In this document: positions 34,742 through 47,701 of the stretch, one piece after another | Numbering within the stretch: the stretch's first letter is position 1 | Layout: the number at the start of each line of letters is the position of its first letter | DNA from: Thalassotalea euphylliae | GTDB lineage: Bacteria > Pseudomonadota > Gammaproteobacteria > Enterobacterales > Alteromonadaceae | Direction of reading: 5' to 3' | DNA: 64,000 bases | NCBI RefSeq assembly: GCF_003390395.1 | Contig: NZ_QUOV01000001.1 | Coordinates: 248,001 to 312,000 of the forward strand | The notes under the pieces: model-generated | The model's database searches: none | The model's input: the letters and a program-made list of their open reading frames with translations, nothing else | What the model was told of the DNA's origin: nothing | Translations under genes and position numbers: made by a program

Positions 34742-36367
34742 ATGGATACCCCACGCCCAATCAAACGTGCACTACTAAGTGTTTCTGATAAAACTGGTAT
34801 TGTAGAGTTCGCGCAAGCACTTACGCAAAAAGGTGTTGAACTACTCTCTACTGGCGGCACGGCAAAATTACTTGCCGATAATGGTATTAACGTCACGGAA
34901 GTGTCTGATTACACCGGTCACCCAGAAATTATGGACGGCCGTGTTAAAACGCTTCACCCAAAAGTGCATGGCGGTATTTTAGCGCGCCGTGGCACAGATG
35001 AAGCGGTGATGGCCGAAAACAACATCGATGCCATTGATATGGTGGTGGTAAACCTATATCCATTTGCTAATACCGTCGCTAACGATGATTGTTCACTAGA
35101 AGATGCCATTGAGAACATCGATATCGGTGGCCCAACGATGGTGCGTGCAGCCGCTAAGAACCATAAAGACGTGACGATTATTGTTAACGCTCATGACTAC
35201 AATCGCGTATTGGCAGAAATGGACGCTAATAGTGACTCACTTACCTACCAAACCCGTTTTGATTTAGCGATTGCGGCTTACGAGCACACGGCAAGTTACG
35301 ATGGCATGATCGCTAATTACTTTGGCCAAATGTTGCCAGCGTACGCTAAAAACTGTGAAAAGCGTGACAATGCTGCCGAAAGCGAAGTTGGTTTTGATAA
35401 CAAAAACAAATTCCCACGCACCATCAATAGCCAATTCGTTAAAGCGCAAGATTTGCGTTACGGCGAAAATTCTCATCAAGATGCGGCGTTTTATGTTGAA
35501 GCACAGCCAGAAGAAGCATCAGTTGCTACGGCGAAACAAATTCAAGGTAAAGCGCTGTCATACAATAACATCGCTGATACAGATGCAGCGTTAGAGTGCG
35601 TTAAAGAGTTTGACGAGCCAGCGTGTGTCATCGTTAAACATGCCAACCCATGTGGTGTCGCAATTGGCGATAATATTTTAGCTGCTTACGAAAGTGCCTA
35701 CACAACCGATCCTACCTCAGCGTTTGGTGGCATTATCGCCTTTAACCGCGAGTTAGATGCAGACACCACCGAAGCGATTATTTCTCGTCAGTTTGTTGAA
35801 GTGATCATTGCCCCGAAAGTGTCAGAAGCTGCAGCGCAAATTGTTGCTGCAAAGCCTAATGTTCGTGTACTTGAATGTGGTCAATGGCAGTCACAAACCA
35901 CAGGGTTAGACTACAAACGTGTTAACGGTGGTTTATTAGTGCAAGATCGCGACCAAGGCCGTGTTACTGATGATGAGCTGAAAGTTGTCACTAAGCGTCA
36001 ACCGTCAGCAGAAGAATTACGCGATTTAAAATTCTGCTGGAAAGTGGCTAAGTACGTAAAATCAAACGCCATTGTTTACGTGAAAAACTCAATGACGATT
36101 GGTGTTGGTGCAGGCCAAATGAGCCGTGTTTACTCAGCGAAAGTGGCTGGTATTAAAGCGGCGGATGAAAACCTAGAGGTCGCTGGATCAGTGATGGCGT
36201 CAGATGCTTTCTTCCCGTTCCGTGATGGCATTGATGCGGCAGCAGTGGCTGGTATTACTGCTGTTATTCAACCGGGCGGCTCAATGCGTGATGAGGAAGT
36301 TATCGCAGCGGCTGATGAACACGGTATGGCAATGGTATTTACCGGTATGCGCCATTTCCGTCATTAA
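34742..36367 (+). CDS. purH: Bifunctional AICAR transformylase / IMP cyclohydrolase
   Basis: 541 residues from the ATG at 34742; the frame is open from a TTG at 34643 but homology starts at [20 protein letters not shown]. Last two steps of IMP synthesis. N-terminal MGS-like cyclohydrolase: [51 protein letters not shown]-terminal transformylase: [41 protein letters not shown], and a C-terminus GMRHFRH typical of the family. purD lies downstream but is separated from it by a methyltransferase gene. Confidence 0.97.
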   Translation: MDTPRPIKRALLSVSDKTGIVEFAQALTQKGVELLSTGGTAKLLADNGINVTEVSDYTGHPEIMDGRVKTLHPKVHGGILARRGTDEAVMAENNIDAIDMVVVNLYPFANTVANDDCSLEDAIENIDIGGPTMVRAAAKNHKDVTIIVNAHDYNRVLAEMDANSDSLTYQTRFDLAIAAYEHTASYDGMIANYFGQMLPAYAKNCEKRDNAAESEVGFDNKNKFPRTINSQFVKAQDLRYGENSHQDAAFYVEAQPEEASVATAKQIQGKALSYNNIADTDAALECVKEFDEPACVIVKHANPCGVAIGDNILAAYESAYTTDPTSAFGGIIAFNRELDADTTEAIISRQFVEVIIAPKVSEAAAQIVAAKPNVRVLECGQWQSQTTGLDYKRVNGGLLVQDRDQGRVTDDELKVVTKRQPSAEELRDLKFCWKVAKYVKSNAIVYVKNSMTIGVGAGQMSRVYSAKVAGIKAADENLEVAGSVMASDAFFPFRDGIDAAAVAGITAVIQPGGSMRDEEVIAAADEHGMAMVFTGMRHFRH

Positions 36368-36551
36368 TGCTTTATCCGTCTTTAATTCAAGGCGGCAAAC
36401 TATTTCTGTTGGTTAGCTAACTAGCTGAAATAGTTAAAGTGCTGGTTTCCAACGACAAGTGGCAACCAGCTTCACTGAATCTTTTAACGAATTCTGCTAT
36501 AACTTTACGGGTCTAGTTATTATCACTTACAACCCTTGTTATGGAAGAACT

Positions 36552-37391
36552 ATGAACACAATAAAAACAGTACTCAGCGCTTCACTTATTTCACTGACCA
36601 TGGCGTCATTGCCAGCAATGGCACATACCCATGAACCTCACGGTAAACAAGCCGCAACTAGCTTTGAGCTAATGAAGGCAATTAGCGGTGATCACCGTAG
36701 TGCCAAAAACAAAGCGCGTGATGCTTACCGTAATCCAAAAGAAACATTAGCCTTTTTTGGTTTCAAGCCCGACATGACCGTAGTAGAAATGGCACCTGGT
36801 GGTGGTTGGTACACTGAAATTCTTGCTCCTGCGCTAAAAGCCAACGGTAAGTTTTACGGTGCTCACTACCCAGATACCGGTGAAGATAACTATTTCAGCA
36901 AATCGCGTCGCCGTTTAGAGCAAAAAATGGCGAGTGATGAAGTATTTAGCAAAGTAGAGCTAACTAACTTCACGCCACGAGTTGCCTCAGAAATTGCTCC
37001 AGCAGGAACAGCTGACCTTGTTTTAACATTCCGTAATCTACACAACTGGGGTGAAGAAGGTGTGCTGCAAGTGTTTAAAGACGCACATAAAGCACTTAAA
37101 AGCGGTGGTGTACTAGGTGTTGTTGAGCACAGAATGCCAACCAGTCAAAAATGGGAAGACAACAAACGCAGTGGCTATTTCCCAGAGCAAATGACGATTG
37201 ATTTAGCGGAAAAGGCAGGTTTCAAATTAGCGGCAAAAAGCGAAGTTAATGCTAACCCGAAAGATACCGCTGATCACCCGAAAGGCGTTTGGACGTTGCC
37301 ACCTGTATTACGTTTAAAAGAGCAGGATAAAGAAAAGTACTTGGCGATCGGTGAAAGTGACCGTATGACGCTGAAGTTTGTAAAAATGTAA
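36552..37391 (+). CDS. Predicted secreted class I methyltransferase (COG4798 type)
   Basis: 279 residues from the ATG at 36552, where a signal peptide starts (MNTIKTVLSASLISLTMASL, cleavage near MAHT). The mature part begins with a His-rich stretch. A Rossmann methyltransferase fold follows: VVEMAPGGGWYTEILAPALK, an acidic end to strand 2 replaced by GKFYGAHYPDTG, ADLVLTFRNLHNW and GGVLGVVEHR. The family is known but unassigned. Its export is strange because SAM is cytoplasmic. It lies between purH and purD, which are usually adjacent. It carries its own terminator-like hairpin. Confidence 0.82.
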   Translation: MNTIKTVLSASLISLTMASLPAMAHTHEPHGKQAATSFELMKAISGDHRSAKNKARDAYRNPKETLAFFGFKPDMTVVEMAPGGGWYTEILAPALKANGKFYGAHYPDTGEDNYFSKSRRRLEQKMASDEVFSKVELTNFTPRVASEIAPAGTADLVLTFRNLHNWGEEGVLQVFKDAHKALKSGGVLGVVEHRMPTSQKWEDNKRSGYFPEQMTIDLAEKAGFKLAAKSEVNANPKDTADHPKGVWTLPPVLRLKEQDKEKYLAIGESDRMTLKFVKM

Positions 37392-37435
37392 ATCTTTACA
37401 ATGTAGATCTTTATATTGGTAAAGGTTAACCCTTT

Positions 37436-37492
37436 AAGAAGAGTATTGAGTTTTAAAGCATTTAACAAAACACTCACTACTCTTCTTTATTA
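37436..37492. terminator. Terminator-like hairpin between methyltransferase and purD
   Basis: AAGAAGAGTA (37436-37445) pairs with TACTCTTCTT (37478-37487), with partial inner pairing and a T-rich run after it. Confidence 0.55.
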
Positions 37493-37514
37493 TTTTAGTT
37501 AGGAAAAGTTATCA

Positions 37515-38801
37515 ATGAATGTATTAGTGATTGGCAGTGGTGGTCGTGAACATGCCCTTGCATGGAAGGCGGCGCAATCTACTAAAGTCGAAAAAGTATT
37601 TGTCGCACCGGGTAATGCCGGTACCAGTACAGAAGATAAACTGGAAAATGTTGCAATCTCCGTAGACGATATTCCAGCATTAGTGACTTTTGCTAAACAA
37701 AATAATATTGCGCTAACCATTGTTGGCCCAGAGCAACCATTAGTTGATGGTGTAGTTGATGCATTTCAGGCCGAAGGTTTAACTATTTTTGGTCCGTCAG
37801 CTAAAGCGGCGCAATTGGAAGGTTCAAAGGCATTCACCAAAGACTTCTTAGCGCGCCACAACATTCCAACTGCAGCCTATGCTAATTTCACGGAAATTGA
37901 GCCAGCGTTAGCTTATGTTCGTGAGCAAGGTGCACCTATTGTGGTTAAAGCTGACGGCTTAGCGGCAGGTAAAGGTGTAATCGTTGCGATGACACTTGAA
38001 GAAGCGGAAGATGCGATTAAAGATATGTTGGCAGGCAATGCTTTTGGCGATGCTGGACATCGCGTAGTAATCGAAGAATTCTTAACAGGTGAAGAAGCAA
38101 GCTTTATTGTCATGGTTGACGGTAAAAACGTATTGCCATTTGCTACAAGTCAAGATCATAAGCGTGCATATAACGAAGACAAAGGTCCAAACACAGGTGG
38201 TATGGGTGCATACTCTCCAGCACCTGTGGTAACACCAGCAATTCATGATCGCATTATGAAAGAAGTGATCATGCCAACAGTAGAAGGTATGGCAAAAGAA
38301 GATGCACCATATACTGGCTTTCTATACGCAGGCTTAATGATCGCAGAGGATGGCACGCCAAAAGTAATTGAATATAACTGTCGTTTTGGTGATCCAGAAA
38401 CTCAACCTATCATGATGCGTTTACAGTCAGATCTTGTGGAATTATGTATAGCTGCTTGTCAGGGCGAATTAGCGGGTAAAGAGATCAACTTTGATCCTCG
38501 CGCTGCAGTAGGGGTGGTTTTGGCCGCTGGTGGTTACCCGGGTAGTTATAACAAAGGCGATGTAATTTCAGGCTTGGCAACCAACACAGCAAACGATCGT
38601 AAAACGTTTCATGCTGGCACTGCCCTGAAAGACGGCCAGGTAGTAACTGCAGGCGGACGCGTGTTATGTGCAACTGCATTAGGTGAAGATGTTACAACAG
38701 CGCAAAAGGCGGCGTATGAACTGTTACACCAAATAAGCTGGGATAAGGTCGAATTTAGAACTGATATTGCATATCGTGCAATCGCGAGAGAGCAAGACTA
38801 A
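37515..38801 (+). CDS. purD: Phosphoribosylamine-glycine ligase
   Basis: 428 residues. ATP-grasp enzyme making GAR, the second step of purine synthesis. Start MNVLVIGSGGREHALAWK, then GPEQPLVDGVVD, the ATP-grasp elements PIVVKADGLAAGKGVIVA and GEEASFIVMVDG, NTGGMGAYSPAP, and IEYNCRFGDPETQPIMMRL. GGAAAAG lies upstream of the ATG. The terminator after the gene is very strong. Complete. Confidence 0.98.
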   Translation: MNVLVIGSGGREHALAWKAAQSTKVEKVFVAPGNAGTSTEDKLENVAISVDDIPALVTFAKQNNIALTIVGPEQPLVDGVVDAFQAEGLTIFGPSAKAAQLEGSKAFTKDFLARHNIPTAAYANFTEIEPALAYVREQGAPIVVKADGLAAGKGVIVAMTLEEAEDAIKDMLAGNAFGDAGHRVVIEEFLTGEEASFIVMVDGKNVLPFATSQDHKRAYNEDKGPNTGGMGAYSPAPVVTPAIHDRIMKEVIMPTVEGMAKEDAPYTGFLYAGLMIAEDGTPKVIEYNCRFGDPETQPIMMRLQSDLVELCIAACQGELAGKEINFDPRAAVGVVLAAGGYPGSYNKGDVISGLATNTANDRKTFHAGTALKDGQVVTAGGRVLCATALGEDVTTAQKAAYELLHQISWDKVEFRTDIAYRAIAREQD

Positions 38802-38825
38802 GTAAGCACAAAGAGATGTAACAAT

Positions 38826-38856
38826 AAAAAGCCCGGTATGAATAACCGGGCTTTTT
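38826..38856. terminator. Strong terminator of purD
   Basis: AAAAAGCCCGGT / ACCGGGCTTTTT, a perfect 12-bp stem with a 7-base loop. A-rich left arm and T-rich right arm make it usable from both sides. Confidence 0.93.
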
Positions 38857-38898
38857 GTCTTTATTGGTTTGTACCCCTAGGCTAGATAAGCTTAGTTA

Positions 38899-39396
38899 CT
38901 ATTGAACGCTGCTCTCTGTTCTTTCAGGTCGCTCTTTCGCTTCTCTGACTTTCAGTGTGCGTTGTTGAAACTCTGAATCATTTAACGCCGAAATCGCACC
39001 TGCTGTATCTGCGGCAGCCATTTCAACAAATCCAAAACCTCTGCGTTTACCAGTATGCTTATCTTTCATTAAACGCACAGAATGAACTGCGCCATGCGCA
39101 GAGAACAATGTTCTGACCGCTGCTTCATTCGCTCGGTAAGGTAAATTACCAACATAAAGCGTTTTGATATCTCCATTAATACCAGAAGCAGAATTATTGT
39201 TAACCTGCTCATCAGCGCTTTGGCTAGCACTCTGTTTATTAAGTAATGACGAGATAATATTTGCAACCAACGCACCTAATGCAGCACTTACTGCAATAGT
39301 AGGTGCGTCCTTACCGAGTGTATTGGCAACCAGAAAAGCAATAACCCCCATAACAATAGCTAAAGCAAATGCTGTAATGACTTGAGAAGACTTCAT
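38899..39396 (-). CDS. Membrane-anchored RRM RNA-binding protein
   Basis: 165 residues. Two hydrophobic helices at about 5-25 and 33-52 precede a Ser/Gln/Asn linker. An RNA-recognition motif covers about 78-155, with RNP2 LYVGNL at 80-85 and RNP1 RGFGFVEM near 120-127, both with the aromatic RNA-contact residues. The tail is charged. The family occurs in marine gammaproteobacteria and suggests RNA binding at the inner membrane. Convergent with purD and just upstream (divergent) of the rRNA operon region. Confidence 0.87.
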   Translation of the reverse strand: MKSSQVITAFALAIVMGVIAFLVANTLGKDAPTIAVSAALGALVANIISSLLNKQSASQSADEQVNNNSASGINGDIKTLYVGNLPYRANEAAVRTLFSAHGAVHSVRLMKDKHTGKRRGFGFVEMAAADTAGAISALNDSEFQQRTLKVREAKERPERTESSVQ

Positions 39397-39880
39397 AAGT
39401 TATACCTGAAATTATTATTGTAAAAATTGTATAAATACAAAGCTATGTTACCCAGCTTTATCGATAGTGCAACTTTAAGTTATTAAGCCTACCGATCTCT
39501 TTGCTCAGAGGAATGCTTGTGCAACCCTGTTTTCTAGTAATTATTAAATGTTTAGAACCGAAAGACAGCGTAACTTGTTATTTATAAACATTCCTTGGAA
39601 TAAAAGTTTTATTTTTAATGTTCGAATTAAGGATCTACCTTTTATTCCCTAAAGGTTATAAAAGCAGCGTTTAAGAGGCAGGATCCTTTTTAAAACCCAA
39701 TAAAACACTGGTTTTGTACAATAAGTGTGCGAACGGTGAAATAATTGAAAATAGTGCTTGATCCTTTTCTCAAAGTGTCTAAAATGCGCCACATCTTCAA
39801 CGGGGCAGCCCAACGAAGTGTTTTGATAAGTTTAGTTAGCAAGTTTGCTAAATAAACGGGTCAGATAACTTAGAAAAATG
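39397..39880. other. Upstream region of the rRNA operon
   Basis: About 480 A+T-rich bases with no convincing gene. It could hold Fis sites and extra rrn promoters, but none matched clearly by eye. AGCAAGTTTGCT at 39838-39849 is a 12-bp palindrome. Confidence 0.4.
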
Positions 39881-39905
39881 AATTAAAGATTTTTTCAAAA
39901 AGTTG

Positions 39906-39933
39906 TTGACATCAAAACTAGGAAGCGTAAAAT
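39906..39933 (+). promoter_or_regulatory. rrn P1-type promoter
   Basis: TTGACA (39906-39911), 16-base spacer, TAAAAT (39928-39933), then the GC-rich discriminator GCGCATCCGC typical of stringently controlled rRNA promoters. The upstream sequence is A/T-tract rich, as for an UP element. Confidence 0.85.
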
Positions 39934-40004
39934 GCGCATCCGCTCTCAACGAGAGAGCAACCACAAAACACGAGTGCGATGTTTTGTTTGAATCGCAAGG
40001 TTCA

Positions 40005-40016
40005 GTTCTTTAACAA
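40005..40016 (+). promoter_or_regulatory. boxA antitermination site, 16S leader
   Basis: GTTCTTTAACAA, matching the E. coli rrn boxA (TGCTCTTTAACA) at nearly every position. Binding site for the NusB-S10 antitermination complex. Confidence 0.85.
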
Positions 40017-40185
40017 TTAGTTATCATGCAATTTGTGTGAGCATTCACATGATGTTGATTTTACAAATATAGCTAAGCTTGTCTTAGCAAAAATTAACTC
40101 AGTGAACTCATGCAAAAACTACTTTTATATAAGTTTTATTTGTACAGAATTCATTGAGCCGAGACTGATGTCTCACAAACGATTT

Positions 40186-41728
<1,543 letters not shown>

Positions 41729-41820
41729 TCTTGAAGTAAAACGCACCATGTTGAGTGTTCACACACATTGCATTGATAACGAACGTATAAGAAGTAACCC
41801 TTTACTGATGCAGTAGATGA

Positions 41821-41896
41821 GGGGCTATAGCTCAGCTGGGAGAGCGCCTGCCTTGCACGCAGGAGGTCAGCAGTTCGATCCTGCTTAGCTCCACCA
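41821..41896 (+). tRNA. tRNA-Ala (TGC)
   Basis: 76 bases with CCA encoded. The acceptor stem GGGGCTA / TAGCTCC includes the G3-U70 pair that identifies alanine tRNAs. The anticodon loop reads CTTGCAC with anticodon TGC. In the 16S-23S spacer. Confidence 0.97.
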
Positions 41897-41950
41897 CTTA
41901 TCATCAGTACTGGCTCGAACAAAGAGCGCACCCCGCCACGTATTGAAAGC

Positions 41951-41990
41951 GGTGAGGTCGGCCTGTTTTTTTCAAGTCTGCCCAGACCTA
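41951..41990 (+). repeat. Partial tRNA-Ile duplicate in the rRNA spacer
   Basis: GGTGAGGTCGGC (41951-41962) and TCAAGTCTGCCCAGACCTA (41972-41990) repeat the variable loop, T-arm and 3' acceptor strand of the tRNA-Ile located at 42025-42101. They are separated by a T-rich insert in place of the T-stem start. The 5' half is absent, so it cannot be a working tRNA. Confidence 0.75.
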
Positions 41991-42024
41991 GTCATAGGTG
42001 AAGGTGAACTCTTGAAACAATTAA

Positions 42025-42101
<77 letters not shown>

Positions 42102-42220
42102 CTACTTCTTAACAAAGAATGAGAAACCAAACTTAAGGTGTTCATATGTTTCGTAAGAGAAGCGAACAATTTACGTTTGGTTTTTTAAACCACGATTTAA
42201 GCGAATGTGCCTTAAATTGA

Positions 42221-42232
42221 GTTCTTTAACAA
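42221..42232 (+). promoter_or_regulatory. boxA antitermination site, 23S leader
   Basis: GTTCTTTAACAA, identical to the boxA before the 16S gene. The 388-base spacer (42102-42489) also holds AACCAAAC / GTTTGGTT and other inverted repeats expected for RNase III processing of the 23S precursor. Confidence 0.8.
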
Positions 42233-42489
42233 TTTGGAAAGCTGATATATATCCCGAATATATTTCTTGTTTTACATAAGAAAAATATTCGAATGATGAT
42301 TACAGTGTCGCGCTGTAAACATCAAACCTGATAAATGATTTTTCCTTATCATTTATCAATCTAATTCAAGCATACTCCATTACTGTTCTTTTTAAGAATG
42401 GATAATGAGTACGTGAAAATGTCAGTCATACATTAGCATCAAGATTTGTCTCTTGATGACTTAAATACGAAAACTATTTGGGGTTGTAT

Positions 42490-45366
<2,877 letters not shown>

Positions 45367-45468
45367 ACAACACCCAAATGGTTTTGTAAGACTGACAGAA
45401 TAAAGAAAATCACGTACTAACGTGTGCTGAATAACGATATATATTAATTTCCAAATTGTAACTTTTTT

Positions 45469-45586
45469 CGCCTAGCGACAATAGCGTTGTAGAACCACCT
45501 GACCCCATGCCGAACTCAGAAGTGAAATGCAACTGCGCCGATGGTAGTGTGGGAGGTCCCATGTGAGAGTAGGTCATCGCTAGGCA
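45469..45586 (+). rRNA. rrf: 5S ribosomal RNA
   Basis: About 118 bases. The ends GCCTAGCGA and TCGCTAGGC pair to form helix I. ACCTGACCCCATGCCGAACT and GCCGATGGTAGTGTGG are the conserved central regions. Last gene of the rRNA operon. Confidence 0.96.
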
Positions 45587-45598
45587 TCTAATTAGAGA

Positions 45599-45627
45599 AA
45601 CCCGTAGCTAACGCTACGGGTTTTTTT
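45599..45627 (+). terminator. rRNA operon terminator
   Basis: AACCCGTAGC / GCTACGGGTT 10-bp stem with loop TAAC, followed by a run of seven or more T. Confidence 0.93.
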
Positions 45628-45971
45628 GCTTATATAGCCTTTAAAAATTTTACTGCAGCATTGCTCAGTGATATTACTCTTTTAGCACCACCTTAGCACT
45701 CGACAAACATCTATGTAGAGAATGTGCTCATGAATTAGAAAAGATCGGAATAACAGATATTGAGATCCCTTGTCTACTATAGGCTAGCTTATCCATGCCG
45801 TTTTGAGTCTTTTAGCTAAGAGCACAGCGAACTTATATATTTAGCCTCTGAGCAAAGAGTAAACAGAGTAATTGATACATAAGTACAATTGACTAGAAGG
45901 AGCAAAATACGGGTTAGAAAAGCATTTCATTTAACAAGCCATTAACGCATAATGAAAATAAAAAATAAATT
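45628..45971. other. Intergenic region before the polysaccharide export genes
   Basis: 344 bases with no convincing gene. No ops or JUMPstart element was found, so RfaH control is not indicated. The last 60 bases before the next ATG are very A-rich. Confidence 0.35.
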
Positions 45972-47168
45972 ATGCAGTACTTATATTCATTTTTAGCTAT
46001 ATCTTTAATAGCTTCTTTTCCTGCTTTTGCAGAGAGCGTCAAGCGCACAGATTCTAATTTTAACTTTCCCTTCGTAGAGGGTAATCAATTAGATATCGAG
46101 CTTGGGCTTGAAACTGATCATATCGATAACTTCCTTAATCAAAAACAAGATAAGCAATCGACGACAGCATATGCGTTAAGTGCCCATGGTTTTGCTCAAT
46201 TTCATGATGATGACCATTTGCTGCAAAGCTATGCCAATATCGATACCAAGTTTTTTGATAATTTTGAGGAAGACGATCACACTGACGTGACATTACTAGG
46301 AAAATATTTTTATCGACTGATGCCAGCACATCGACTGTTAATTTCCTCATCGTTTGATAAGCGCTACGAATATAGGGGCACAGGTCTTTCTAGAGGAATA
46401 GCAAATACTTTCAGCAAGGGTGATACTAAAGAAAATACGTTAGTTAATCTTGGCTATCAAATTGGCAATCTAAATAGCGTAAGTCGTTTTAACGCGATTA
46501 TTGGCTCAGAGCAAAGTGAATATTCAACGAGAAGAGCTGTGACTAATATTTATGATTACCAGCGACTATTTACTCAATTAGATCTTGATTACCTTATCAC
46601 TGGTAAATCGTATTTGGCCTTTGATTTAGGTTTTAATGACTTTGCTTATGATAACAACAGAGCTTCAGATAGAACTGAGGCTAGAGCTTTAGTCGGCGCA
46701 AAATGGTCACCAAACCAAGCGAGTAGCTTAGCCATTTTACTTGGCTACCAAGCCGTAGACTTTGAGAGCCTTGATAGAAAAGAACAGGATTTTGCTTGGC
46801 AAGGCAGTTATGACTGGAGACCGACTGAGCGTTTTCGTTTATCGCTAATAACAGCTAGGAAGTCAGAGGTAGAAAACGAGCAAGAAAGTGAAGCAAAGAT
46901 AACCGACACATACCAAGCTAGCTTAACCTACTTATTTAATGAGCGTTGGCAATTTAATACGTTAGTTCAATTTGAGCGTAAAGACACTTTGCTACGCAAC
47001 GCTAGCAGATTAGACAAAGAACTACAGCTTAGCTCAAGTGTGAGCTATCAACTCAATTCAAGTTTTACAATAGTTGGTCGATATCAATATATAGAAAGCA
47101 ATAGTGACTTTTCTCCTTTTGATTATGAGCGTCAACAATTAGGTGTAAGCTTGAGCTACGATCTTTAA
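45972..47168 (+). CDS. Outer-membrane beta-barrel protein of an exopolysaccharide export module
   Basis: 398 residues. A signal peptide ends at PAFAES (residue 20). The rest alternates amphipathic strands and short turns and ends in GVSLSYDL, an aromatic-poor but beta-barrel-like C-terminus. It fits the putative porin type (BBP2_2, VpsM-like) that precedes polysaccharide export genes. Followed 5 bases later by the Wza-like gene and then the Wzc-like kinase, so one operon. It is probably an outer-membrane channel or accessory barrel for polymer export; this role is inferred from context. Confidence 0.75.
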   Translation: MQYLYSFLAISLIASFPAFAESVKRTDSNFNFPFVEGNQLDIELGLETDHIDNFLNQKQDKQSTTAYALSAHGFAQFHDDDHLLQSYANIDTKFFDNFEEDDHTDVTLLGKYFYRLMPAHRLLISSSFDKRYEYRGTGLSRGIANTFSKGDTKENTLVNLGYQIGNLNSVSRFNAIIGSEQSEYSTRRAVTNIYDYQRLFTQLDLDYLITGKSYLAFDLGFNDFAYDNNRASDRTEARALVGAKWSPNQASSLAILLGYQAVDFESLDRKEQDFAWQGSYDWRPTERFRLSLITARKSEVENEQESEAKITDTYQASLTYLFNERWQFNTLVQFERKDTLLRNASRLDKELQLSSSVSYQLNSSFTIVGRYQYIESNSDFSPFDYERQQLGVSLSYDL

Positions 47169-47173
47169 TACTT

Positions 47174-47701
47174 ATGCGACTAAAAAACATACTGATTTTG
47201 CTGTTGAGTACGGTTTTTATGTATACTGCGGTTGCTAGCTCTTTTAACTATGAGTTAGGAGCCGGAGATAAAATTCTTATCACCGTATATGATGAGCCTG
47301 ACCTGCGTACCGAGGTTAAGGTGAATAAATCTGGGCTAGTATCATTTCCATTTTTGGATGATATTAACGTGTTGGGTATTACGCCTGAAGCGCTCGAAAA
47401 AAGAATAACGGACGGTTTAAAAGGGGATTACTTAATTCACCCACAGGTATCCGTATCGATAGTTGAATATCGTCCCTTCTTTATTCATGGAGAAGTTAAG
47501 CGCCCTGGTGGGTATGCATATCAAGACGATTTAAGATTGGATAAAGCGTTGGCACTTGCTGGAGGTTTAAGTGCTAGAGCATCAAAATCTGCATGGCAGA
47601 TTACGCGAGAAGTTGACGGAAAAACAATAACAATAACCGCTGATATCGCGACCATAGTGTTGCCTGATGATATCATTAAAATAGAGCAGAGTTTCTTTTG
47701 A
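47174..47701 (+). CDS. Short Wza-like polysaccharide export protein
   Basis: 175 residues with a signal peptide to about residue 21. The polysaccharide-export domain begins YELGAGDKILITVYDEPDLR and is followed by one SLBB domain (PFFIHGEVKRPGGYAYQDDL, KALALAGGLSARASK). It has no lipobox Cys and lacks the C-terminal outer-membrane helix of Wza, as in the short VpsN type, so it may work with the adjacent barrel protein. Its stop TGA overlaps the TTG start of the kinase gene. Confidence 0.88.
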   Translation: MRLKNILILLLSTVFMYTAVASSFNYELGAGDKILITVYDEPDLRTEVKVNKSGLVSFPFLDDINVLGITPEALEKRITDGLKGDYLIHPQVSVSIVEYRPFFIHGEVKRPGGYAYQDDLRLDKALALAGGLSARASKSAWQITREVDGKTITITADIATIVLPDDIIKIEQSFF

